A DNA stretch of 12,415 nucleotides from Pleurotus djamor (Eukaryota; Basidiomycota; Agaricomycetes; Agaricales; Pleurotaceae). The first letter of the stretch is position 1. Every line of letters begins with the position of its first letter. The translations under genes and the position numbers were made by a program. The stretch is from assembly GCA_029747585.1 (NCBI GenBank), contig JAPEVF010001210.1:1-12415 (forward strand). The letters run 5' to 3'. The notes under the pieces were generated by a model, which was not told the DNA's origin, did not search any database, and saw only the letters and a program-made list of their open reading frames with translations. Shown here one piece after another: positions 1-9,001 of the stretch.

Positions 1-178
1 TTGAGCGTTCCCAACGTCCCATTAATATTAGGTCCTCACTACGCACATAATCTACTCTCTTTCGTGTCTGAGGCTCGGGGTTTTGCCTTCTCCCATTAGT
101 GTGGTGAGAGGCGCACATGTGTGGCTCATGTTTATGTTGAGCGATCTGTGACATCGTCTCTTTCAGTCTCATCTGTCG

Positions 179-239
179 GTAAGTGCCCATTCATACAGAG
201 GACCCACTCCGTCATTATCAGTACTAATACCTTCCACAG
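179..239 (+). other. Probable 5' UTR intron
   Basis: A strong intron signature: donor gtaagt, a TACTAAT branch-point-like heptamer about 15 bases before the end, and a CCACAG acceptor. The exon after it carries stops before the ATG at 307 in the frame of the downstream candidate gene, so if it is used the intron lies in the 5' UTR. The quality of the three signals is the best argument that this corner is transcribed rightward. Which promoter it uses cannot be seen. Confidence 0.45.
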
Positions 240-306
240 CGCAAGTCCATCGACTTCGCTACTGGACCTATTCGCCCTTTGACACGATCTTTTGGAAGCA
301 TTCCTG

Positions 307-968
307 ATGGCTACGGATTCCGCTGATGTCAAAAGGGGATTTCTGGGATTTCTGAGTCGAGTGCTCATATGCTGGGAAGGGACTAGCTGGGGTAGCTCTC
401 TACACGAAGGATGTACGTTGGGACAAATCGCGCTGCCTCACTGTCCTAAATAACCCGGCCCCACTTCAGCCTGTACTACGAGCTCCGATGGCCAATCTTG
501 TGCCTTGGCTTGCACGATTTTGCTGCTACTCCGCCACCATCCTTACATTCGAGTCCGTGCATTTGATTCGCACCCCAGGTACTCACGTCTCGGATGGGTT
601 GTGCTACGAATCGTGTTCGATGACTCAGGCCCAAGAGAAGTTGGGCGAGGAACAAGAGTTTCGAGTGGATGGGGACTTGATAGTGAGGATATTCGTACGC
701 GTCTGATTGTAAGTCTGTGATGCCCGCTCTATTTGAGCTCTACACCATGTCCCTCCCATAGCGGTCGCCGCCAAGAACCTCGCCCTTCCTCGTCTTGATC
801 CAGGAGCTTGACAGGTATGCTCTCATCAGGCTACCGGACGTAGAAGATGGCCTAATTTCAACTTTGGATGGACCCCTTGTTCTTGCCTCAGCTTCAGGCA
901 TGCATTGCTTGGGCGACGCGACATTGAACCTTGCCGAGTACATAAATGGGACGATCAGGCCGAGTTAA
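307..968 (+). CDS. Candidate three-exon gene, unknown protein of 183 residues
   Basis: I do not recognise the product. The model uses exons 307-412, 470-708 and 762-968. Intron 413-469 has donor gtacgt and acceptor cttcag; intron 709-761 has donor gtaagt and acceptor cccatag. Both introns keep one frame open from ATG to the TAA at 966-968, which is the main support. The first two exons encode a basic, Trp- and Arg-containing stretch with a short hydrophobic leucine run near residues 50-57. The last exon is more protein-like, with alternating hydrophobic and acidic residues. No catalytic motif, Cys pattern or clear membrane segment is visible. A second frame stays open over part of exon 2 (488-706), so chance openness is possible. 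It may be a lineage-specific gene, or a non-coding transcript that merely contains an open frame. Confidence 0.35.
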
Positions 969-1351
969 TCATGTTATGTACTACCTCAGAATCTTGTCTA
1001 GTCTTTTCCACGCTGCTCAACAAAGGATCCGATGCCTGAAGTCCTCGAGCCTCATCCATGTGTTCCCTCCAAGCGTCGTGCCCGCGTATACTCTACTAGC
1101 CCTACTTGAGATATGCGCGTCGTTACATGCTTTGACCGTGACTGACGCTCTCCTGTTCCATGACAGACGCCTACCGCCTCCGAGCAATGTGAGATTCCGG
1201 AACGCAGTGATGGGATAAGCTATCATACATTAGCCACACGTTTACATCACCGATATACAGTCATTGTATTGCGCAGAGACCTAGATGTATGTAGGACCCC
1301 TCTAACATACCGCAAGGCCGCAATATCGGGTAACATACCTCGACCTGAGGA
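969..1351. other. Spacer between convergent genes, nothing convincing
   Basis: This stretch separates the candidate gene ending at 968 from the TAA (1352-1354) of the minus-strand LRR-like gene, so it would serve as the 3' flank of both. Open frames on both strands (946-1218 plus, 1017-1226 minus) overlap each other and show no motif. I see no tRNA, repeat or canonical AATAAA signal. Confidence 0.5.
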
Positions 1352-3272
1352 TTATGACCAACATGTTTTCACAGTCACCCCCAATCGCTCCAGCCTGTCC
1401 CAACAACAACAGTATTCGCAGGATGTTTCGAGCTGTTCTAGTGGGTGACCGGATAGCTTCATTTCTTGAATGTGGTCATAGAGTCGATGTAATTCTTCGT
1501 CTGAACGAATCCTCCAAAACTTCAAGTCCCTCAAGAGCGGGAGTCCGGGAAGTAGCTGTAACAAGGAAGAGAAAGTCCAGAGATAATTAGAATCCGCCCA
1601 AAGATCCAGGAACTGGATAGAGGGATGTGAAAGGACCCAAATCACGATAATCTCGAAGGGCAGGCCACCAAAACCCCAGATAGACAACTCTTCGAGGTTG
1701 GGAAGTGATACAAATGGCAAATGGGTGGGTAAGAAGTTTTCATAACTCAGTTCCAGCGTCAGGTCCTTGATATTTGGAATCACGTCGTGGCGTGTATTTT
1801 CCAGAGGGAAAACATGCAATCCAGCCAGGGATTTTGGCACCACTTCTATGTGCAGACTGTCGGTCGGCGAAGATCTCATGAAATGAAGGAGGGGCTCCAT
1901 TAGATGTGATTCAATGGTCACTTCAAGGCTTCTAGGCAAGGATTGGGGGGCGACGTGTATCCAGTCAACATATTGGGTATTTCCAAAAAGAGGGTATGTG
2001 AACCGCGGCTCGGTATCGGACCCAATGTGTTGGTAGTTTTTGTAACGTATATATAGATAGCATTGTGGACTGAAAAGAATGACAATGAATGTGAGGACAT
2101 TGAAGGGAAAACAGACTCACCAAACATACCACTCACTGACGGGGCCATTACACAGAGAATCACAGCGTGGACATTGTTTGGTCATAGGCTTGGAGGAGAT
2201 ATAGAATGCCTTGTAAATTGTTTGGATTTCAAGGCTGGAGGTGGAGGCAGCGAGCAATTCCGAGGTTTCGGCCGTGATAAGACGATGATTTGACACATCG
2301 ACGAGATCGACCTTGTCAAGGGGGGTATACGACGAAGTTTTCACAAGGCTTTGGAGATCCTGATATATACTTCAGTTCGTCTACGGTCTGGCATTTCAGG
2401 GGTGCTCACCGAAAATGAAGAGAAATACTCTAGGCATATATCAATTTCATAGGTAGTGGAACGGACGAAACCGTAATTCTGACCGTCCCAAGAGTAGCCA
2501 TTCTTGAATAAGTTGAGTCTTGCTCTGTGGGTAGCGAAATGGTGTACTACCTCGCTGCGGTTAGCGAGGAATTGCTCAAAGATGCTTTTAGATTGTGCAG
2601 GTATAATGAGGTCGTGGAGTACCTCGTTTTTTCTAGAGGATGAAAAAAGTCAGGACAATGATGTAATGACTCATGAGGGAAGGAATTCGCGGTGTACCCA
2701 AGAGTGTCTATAAGCAGATTGAATGGTCGTTGAAATGACACGAGCTGCTGAAGTGCCTGCTCAACAATGCGAGTGATATCGCTGCTCAGGCACCACATGA
2801 TCGACCAGAACACGCGCCTCCAGAGGGGACCGATCGAGGTAAATTGGAGGCCATCACGAAAGAGGCGAACGTCGCCGACAAATTTCTGAATCATATCTGT
2901 ATACTTCTCCACGCGCGAAGCTATCGCCGAAAAGATGCCGAAATCTCTAGGTGAACGATCCCGGGTGTTTGGGAACATGTTCTCTGCTAAGAGACCGACA
3001 AGGGCCGTCTGGGTGCAGATTGAGGATAACTCGCCCCCAAGTTTTCGGATGGGCTGGTGATGGGGGTATAAGGGTGTAATATCTTGGAAAGCTATCTGAG
3101 CTTCGAGGAGGAGATCGATGAACTTGGAGAAGGGAGCAATGCTGGGTTTCCCAAAGCGCAACGCGGTGAGTGCGACTGGCCCAACGGTAGAGGTGGTATA
3201 GACGTTGATCAGATTTCCCGCGACATCGTTGTAGGTCGTAAGTGCGACCTCGCCATTGTTGATGAAGGGCAT
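1352..3272 (-). CDS. Composite protein: N-terminal NxxxGN motif, helical region, zinc-ribbon-like element, LRR-like tail
   Basis: A four-exon gene for 584 residues. Exons on the minus strand are 3272-2698, 2632-2410, 2359-2121 and 2069-1352. The introns (65, 50 and 51 bp) have donors gtacac, gtgagc and gtgagt and acceptors ctctag, atcag and tttcag, and every junction keeps frame. Residues 14-25 (YNDVAGNLINVY) form a short N/G motif of a kind I recall at the N-termini of agaricomycete NLR-like proteins. Residues about 45-265 are rich in amphipathic helices and resemble, from memory, the helical N-terminal regions of fungal STAND-type proteins. Residues 282-325 could be a degenerate ubiquitin-like (ULD-type) fold, which is a guess. 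Residues 329-349 hold Cys 329, 332, 336, 346 and 349 (CPRC..C..CPQC), probably binding zinc. From about 390 to the end, LP-x-LEEL-type leucine repeats match the LRR-like tails of basidiomycete F-box proteins, but no F-box is present. No NTPase P-loop is visible. The ATG is preceded by ccaca and is the first in frame. The function is unknown; a regulatory or innate-recognition role is inference only. Confidence 0.75.
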
Positions 3273-3351
3273 TGTGGATCAGGAGTGATCGATAAACGAT
3301 GGGGTAAGATCAAAGAGGTTGAGTGAACGGGTGGGAGTAGACGCCTATCTG

Positions 3352-3358
3352 TATTTAT
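3352..3358 (-). promoter_or_regulatory. Possible proximal TATA-like element
   Basis: The minus strand reads cataaata about 80 bases upstream of the ATG at 3272, a workable distance for a short fungal leader. It is AT-rich but not a canonical TATAAA. Either this or the element at 3455-3461 could set the transcription start. Confidence 0.25.
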
Positions 3359-3454
3359 GTAGGTCTCAAACAAGTCTCAAAGCTTGGAAATTAAGAGCGT
3401 GGGTTGATGGGCTGTGCGCTAGAGCGCTGAGACCTGATGAATATGTCCGAGCAC

Positions 3455-3461
3455 ATTTATA
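3455..3461 (-). promoter_or_regulatory. TATA box candidate (TATAAAT) for the 1352-3272 gene
   Basis: The minus strand reads ctataaatg about 185 bases upstream of the start codon at 3272. This is a canonical TATA form and is followed by pyrimidine-rich leader sequence (ctcaacctctttgatctt) just before the ATG, typical of fungal start regions. Assignment to this gene rests on position and orientation only. Confidence 0.35.
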
Positions 3462-3469
3462 GAGCGACG

Positions 3470-5611
3470 AGAGCATCAGTCGAGATAGAGCCGTGCTATT
3501 GCATTGTGGATAGCTTGCAACACTGTGTTACAGTAAGTGGACTAAGGACGGAGGAGGAGAAGAATCAAAGAATTGTATATCAGAGAGTCGCTTCATCATA
3601 AAGTTGGTGCGGGGCGGAGCCAGGTGATTCCAAATGGAAAGGATGCGTGGCGACATGCCATGGGTCCTCTTGCAAAGACTGGAGCCAAGTACGCAATCTG
3701 TGGTACGCGGGCGAGTTGGCGGTACTCGCAAAATGGGTGCTAGTGGGATCCACCGGGCTTTGGAGCACGAGTCCGACGGTATGATAATCACCGCATGAGC
3801 TATGTAGTAGGCACCGTTACCCCTCGATACTTAGGGAACAATATGCACCACTCAAGCTGGATGGTGAAGCGCAGTGAGCCCTCGAAGAGCCGCTATTGAT
3901 TGAGGGTCGTGTGGCAGAAGTAATATGTGACTTGTTCGTAAGCTGAAGAGCGTCGCATCTGAGCGACACTGAACAAGACGGAATGAGAAAGAGTGGGAAC
4001 GTAAGAATGTTGAGAGGCATACCTGACAATCGCGTTCACATAGCTATTTCCAGTCCCAAACTCTCTGATATTAGTCCAGGGTCATACACGTCCATTGGGT
4101 CTTTGCATCGACTCGAGGTCTACGATGTGGTCAGTCGCGTGTCACGATTTAGATTTGAGCACAGGAATCGCCACAGGATGGGAACAATGATAGAGTAGCT
4201 GCGCAGGAAGTGTCCACGCCAAGTCAGGAGCCTTGAGTGGAAGCACTAATGTACGAGATAGCCTGAGGAAGACAGAAATATATATGTTAGAGATACAAGC
4301 CCAGTCAAGACTAATATCCCCGAAAAGGCTTACCGAGGGGCACGTCGACCGTCCGCCATTGACCAGATGAAGGTCAGAACTTCCTTGCAACAAAGTTTGC
4401 GGCGTAATCGTTCGACATAGAGCCCATGAAGACCACGCCAAGGCGAGGTATGAGCCAAATCCGCATTTTGAAGGTAGAACTCCGGAAGCCAGGAGTAGGC
4501 TTGAGCGATCGGATGAAACGACGTAATGATTTTGCGAGTTGAGGCCGTCCTTCCGGTAGCATTCAGCAGCATAGTAGCGCGAGCATGCATGATCCTTTCA
4601 CAGCATCGTGAGACGCGAAAAAAAAGGGTGAGATGCCCGTAACACACCTGAATCATACGACTTCGGTCGCGGCGGAGGATACCGTGTAGACACCGCGTCC
4701 TGTCCTATATTTGAATAAGCCACACATTTCCATGTTATCCATTCGTTTTTACGCACCGGAAACAACGCACATAGCAGCAGTTGGGTCGCGAAGGGGCGTT
4801 GTGAACTTCGAACGACGCGTCCCTTGGTACAGTGAAAGTCCATTTACAGGACCATAGTAGCAATTCAGCGGCTAGCGTTTGTGGTCATCGAAAACCCTCC
4901 GCCACGACCTGCCATCTTGTCGTATTCACCTCTAGGCTGGAAACCAACCTCTATGACGAGAGGATGATAGTCGATCCTCTGAGAATATAATTCACCTCGG
5001 CTCGCTGACTGCGGCAATTTCTTCCGTTGTCCTAGCTCGAACTCAGCGCTTGGAGCTCGATGGACGCGTTCATTGGAATAAGCAGAAAGTTGCAGTGTCT
5101 GGAATCACTTCTAATGTATTCGTGTCGTCGCTCGGAGCAATGGCTGGAATGGGACTCAGGTTCACCGTTGGGACTGGCGGCTTGAGAATTTTGGGACGGC
5201 CCGGGCCCCGGCACCGATTACTTATCAATCTTATCTTATCTCATCGGCCACAAAATTACTTCTTGGAAGTAGGTCCGTGTGTGTCCCAATCCGCCGCGTC
5301 GACATCTGTCCACACTGGCTGTCTTTCATTTTGGGGGAGTGTTACGGTATCTGATTGTGTTCAATCGCTTGGATCTGTGCGTAGCTGGTGCAACGGTGCA
5401 CTCATACGCGTGCATGAGGCCTGGCCTGAACAGTGGACCGCAGATGAAGGCGCAGCAGAAGGGATATACTGATGAGTTCTAGCTTTGTGGGTACCGGGCG
5501 GCGACGATACAGCATTGGGGTGAAAAGGAGATGTTTTGGTACTCTGGTTGACCTCATACAAAAGTACCTCTGAGCCGAGGTTACTACAGGAAAGGGGAAA
5601 ATCCATAAATT
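3470..5611. other. Gene-poor stretch with splice-like signals on the minus strand
   Basis: I find no product I can support here. The minus strand has several intron-like segments: 4756-4705 (gtgcgt to atatag), 4333-4263 (gtaagc to ctcag) and 4022-3970 (gtatgc to ttcag). Between them are short open pieces such as 4656-4330, and 3801-3580 with a Pro/His-rich translation. Stops interrupt any continuous reading, and in places all three frames are open (for example 4560-4380), so openness alone means little. Plus-strand frame 5050-5472 is open for 140 codons but has no recognisable motif. The region may be a decayed gene, a non-coding transcript, or plain intergenic DNA serving as the promoter of the 1352-3272 gene and the 3' flank of the methyltransferase. 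Confidence 0.4.
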
Positions 5612-7643
5612 CTAAGCGATAGGGATGGCCTCAATTCCCTGCAGAAAGGTGCTATCACCCCCAGTTTGGCGATGAACCTTGACGACCTCCCACCCAGTAC
5701 TCCGGAGTAACTCAACCATATGCTTGATCGTACGTTCTTGGGAGTTAAATAGTAGGAACATCTAAAGGAAGGTGAATTAATAAGCCGAATTTCTCAGTAA
5801 AAACAAAGGGATGAAGACGTTTCAGGACGTACATCGATATCAGCGTTATACCCCATCTCGTTGACGATGCCATAATTAGCTAGCAGCGGTGAGGGTGCTT
5901 CGTGTGACACAGCGCCGGGGATCCTATTAACATTTACGTTTCCGTTTGGCCCGGTATCCGCTGCCCCCTCCGGGCCATGGATATCAGCGCGACAAGCAAA
6001 CGGCATGATGCTCTCCATCAAAACCAATTTCGTAGTTGTGGTTTGCGCGGCGTCGCGTAAATTCGAAAGGATTTTCACACAATACTCGTCGGACCAGTCG
6101 TGGAGAACTTGTTTGAGGAAGTAAACTGATGCGGATTTCCGAGTTTCGGGTTGAGGGGCGAAGAAATCGTGGACTAAGGAAAGAGAGGGATGTGTTTGAA
6201 TTACTATGAGTGAGTGGATGAAACATGGTTGGGAGACTGACCTTCGAGCTCGACGCGGCCTGTGGTCAAAGCATCCGGCATCTTCTCCGCCCAAAACTAG
6301 GGACAGCGAAGTAAGTCTCAGACTGTGGTTGAAAGGTAGAGTAATCATCATGATTACCTTCTTAGCGTTCATGACGACGTTGGGTAGGTCTTGTACTACA
6401 ATCTTGACAGCAGGTATGTTCGTCGCAAGTGACAGCGCAGCCGAACCAATTCCACCACCAACATCAACGACGAGTGAGTCTGGTGGAAGACTCTTCCAGT
6501 CGAAAGCTATTCCACAGGAACCAATTGAATCAGCTATCGTCTTCGGAGCGCCAATGAACTAACCTCCTAGAATCGCATCAGGCAGCTGCAACGCCTGGAT
6601 GCCCCTCATACCAATATCAAACCGCCGCTGACGATACGACTCCTCAGGTCGTTCGTAGCACTCCCATAACGTTTCAGACGAGTTGATTGAACGAGCAAAA
6701 GGTGATGCTCTTGGGTCGCCGGAGAGACGGGTAAGTGGATCGGCGAGCGTTTCCCATGAATAGGCTGATGCTTTGAAGGCTTCGTCCAGACTGTTTATTC
6801 CCATCAGTAGAGTGGAAGAGTTGATGAAGGAAAGGGAAGAGAAAAGCTCAACTGATGACCTGCGAGAGCAGCGAGACCGAATGTCCCGTCATGTTTGTGT
6901 TGAGGGCTACGTTACCCAGTCGTCAAAGCAATTTGTGAGTGAAAAGAAACGGAGGCGGCTCACTCGGTTAGAATATCCGTTACAGGTTTGAGCGTGTCCA
7001 ACATGCTCGAAATGCGATTGTTCGCGAACACATCCGGTGCCACTTCGCGGTAAACATGGTTGGTAGCTAAGATTCGTAGGAAACGACCTATCATTGTAAC
7101 ATAAGTGAATTGCGGAGAGACTTTGCACTTGGAGAATCTTACCTAGTTTCTGAGGATCTTGACCGTTGATAGCGGAGATTTTCTCAACGCTCAGCCCCTA
7201 CAGAGAATTGATCAGTTTGAGCTATGTAGGCGTCATGTTATCTGCGCGACTTACCTTTGGGCCAGCCTCGCGCAAAATTTCGGTGACATTGGATTCCAAG
7301 CACGCTCGAATGGCCGCAGATTTGAAGTGCTAAACAGGGTTTAGCAGTGAGATAGCCTGAACCATGGAGTCGAGCTTACCCCGCCAACGGTATGATACAA
7401 AGTAACTTGCGGCGGGACCAAGACAGCCGCAAGCTGTAGAGCCGCTGCGCTGATGAGGTTCACAGCTTCAGCCGCGTCAGGAAGGCTTCTAAACGCCTCT
7501 GAATCAGGATGAAAAGGCGCATCAAGGTCGGGTACCGCGACGTTCGTGCTTTCCAGGACAGATATGTTCTTTGAGATGAGATCCGAGAGGGTTCTGAGAA
7601 GCGCAAGGGGAGACAAGTCAGGCAACCTGAACCTGGAGGACAT
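5612..7643 (-). CDS. SAM-dependent O-methyltransferase (COMT-like, Methyltransf_2 family)
   Basis: A complete nine-exon gene for 502 residues: exons 7643-7380, 7329-7255, 7197-7143, 7087-6964, 6859-6564, 6506-6358, 6296-6242, 6173-5833 and 5761-5612. All eight introns (50-104 bp) are GT..AG and keep frame. The enzyme should transfer a methyl group from S-adenosylmethionine to a hydroxyl of a small aromatic or polyketide-like substrate in the cytosol, usually as a homodimer. Residues about 55-180 form the N-terminal helical dimerisation region (ILREAGPKGLSVEKI..; ATNHVYREV). Residues 284-292 (VVDVGGGIG) are the glycine-rich SAM motif I. His364 in LHDWSDE is the expected catalytic base; Glu393 (LMES) and Glu462 (SQERT) match the conserved supporting glutamates of this fold. 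The C-terminus (TGWEVVKVH..) is typical. At 502 residues it is somewhat longer than the roughly 400-480 usual, with a Gly/Asn-rich insertion around 400-422. The substrate cannot be told. No polyketide synthase, terpene synthase or P450 is recognisable beside it, so membership of a metabolite cluster is unproven. Confidence 0.93.
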
Positions 7644-7710
7644 CTCGGGAAGTCAAGATAGAAGCAAGTGGGCGTTTCGACGGGCTGAGAAAGTGATATG
7701 CTTCCTTGAC

Positions 7711-7718
7711 TTTTTATA
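7711..7718 (-). promoter_or_regulatory. TATA box of the O-methyltransferase gene
   Basis: The minus strand reads gcgTATAAAAAgtc, with the box about 68-75 bases upstream of the start codon at 7643. This implies a leader of roughly 40 bases. It is a clean TATA element in the right place and orientation, and it also argues for the ATG at 7643 as the true start. Confidence 0.65.
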
Positions 7719-8429
7719 CGCGAAGGTGGAATTATCGAGGCCAAAGTTAGAGACCGACGAACGGAGAGTTGTCGGCTAGGTGATTGTGTCATATTGTGGG
7801 TATCCATCAGTGTCGCCACATGTAGTGTAGAGCCAACGGGTTCTTGGTGTATGAAATGTTTGGGCATACACGGCGCAGGTTCTTTACGAGAGCTTAGGAA
7901 TAGTTGAACCATCTGACCAGCGCCAGGTATAACAGGAAGTGCGCTATTTTCGTTTCGTTTTGGTCAGACTTCCTTTGTAAGATAGAGGATAGTCCAGTCT
8001 TTAACTTACCTGGTATGCATAGTCAGGTATCAATATATCAAGAGTCGTCTACGCCTTCAAATTGGCGACTGAATAAGCGAAATGTGCGCTCGAGCCTAGA
8101 AGAGGGCTCCCAAGATGACTGACTTGGATCACTTGATAGAGTTGTTGATGGTGTCCCCACATTCTAATGTTTGAGCATAAAGGCGGCGTATATACGTTCG
8201 CGTTCCTCATAGCTTTTTCTGCAGGACACGAGTCGTTGTGGTGGTTGGTGGCTAAGGTGTCCGCGGAGCGCCCGAGCGCTTAGCTTCAAACCGCCTCTAC
8301 ATATCTCAGGCTGTCAGAACCTCATCCACTTTCCGAGCGATGGGCTAGCCTCAATTACGGCCTTGCTCCCCTCGAACCTCCCTCCCACCATATTCGTCTT
8401 GCTATCTCGCGCAAGAGAATCGAAAACCA
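7719..8429. promoter_or_regulatory. Shared intergenic promoter region of methyltransferase and hydrophobin
   Basis: The two genes point away from each other, with start codons 786 bp apart. I see no further gene; the short open frame at 7904-8122 (+) lacks any motif. A gtatatac element at 8188-8195 (+) is a weak TATA candidate for the hydrophobin, which would give a leader of up to about 200 bases. A small perfect hairpin, agcgc-ccga-gcgct, lies near 8264-8279. Regulatory proteins acting here cannot be deduced. Confidence 0.4.
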
Positions 8430-9001
8430 ATGGTCCCATCCAACCGCCAGTCTCGCATCGTTGGCCTGTTGCTTCTCCCAGAAGTAATCCTTGCAGCCGC
8501 CTTAACTACAATTTCGGTACAGCCAATGGCCAAGCATCCAACGGCGACTTTGAAGGAGATTATGCCGAAAACTACGGCATTTACGATCCAACCAACACCA
8601 ACGACGAATCCGTTACCAGTAGACCAATGTGGGTCAGAAATGTTGGGAGAATTGCTGTGCTGTAAATATGTAGAACCGGTGCGTTTTTCCTGGCTTGATT
8701 CCTTGTTCATCCTTGCTGAATGAAGGTGGTTGGGCTCAGAGACAAGCGGAACAACCGATGCAAGTGATGTCCTTGTTCAACATCGTTCTGTGGGGAGCTG
8801 GAGCCTCCGATGCGTTCTTGGGTGTGGGCTGCTCGGAAGTCGCGCCAGGTGGGCTGAGCAATTGTACAGAGACAGTCGCTTGCTGCCAAACCAACTCTTT
8901 TGTGCGTCATCCTCGCGCTTTTCGTCATGTCTTCGTTGCTGACATTTTCTTGATAGGACAAGCTCGTGGGCCTTGGTTGCGTACCTGCGGTGGCCGTTTA
9001 A
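8430..9001 (+). CDS. Class I hydrophobin
   Basis: Three exons (8430-8678, 8740-8901, 8957-9001) encode 151 residues, with both introns in phase 0 (donors gtgcgt; acceptors ctcag and gatag). Hydrophobins are small secreted proteins that self-assemble at air-water interfaces and coat hyphae, spores and fruit bodies. The eight expected cysteines are all present: 67, 77, 78, 114, 125, 131, 132 and 145, in the order C-CC-C-C-CC-C. The spacings are X9, X35, X10, X5 and X12. All fit class I except the first gap, which is slightly longer than the usual 5-8. The start ATG sits in caATGG context. Residues 1-31 serve as the signal region, with a leucine- and alanine-rich core interrupted by Pro17-Glu18. 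Residues 32-65 form a Thr/Pro/Lys linker before the first cysteine. The sequence VACCQTNSF before the last intron and GLGC after it are family hallmarks. The protein appears intact and functional. Confidence 0.9.

Noticed and set aside
4142..4656. Overlapping minus-strand frames of 99 and 108 codons
   Set aside because: All three frames are open across part of the stretch, so openness is not evidence. No family pattern is seen; kept only as part of the possible relic.
5050..5472. Plus-strand open frame of 140 codons
   Set aside because: Composition is repetitive in Ser/Gly/Val with no motif, other frames are also open nearby, and no clear promoter or splice context supports it.
7460..7912. 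Minus-strand frame of 150 codons overlapping the methyltransferase start
   Set aside because: It is a shadow frame of methyltransferase exon 1; the other frame carries the conserved protein and follows the TATA box.
8264..8279. Small hairpin agcgc-ccga-gcgct as a terminator or operator
   Set aside because: Five base pairs is expected by chance, and such terminators are not used by fungal polymerase II genes.
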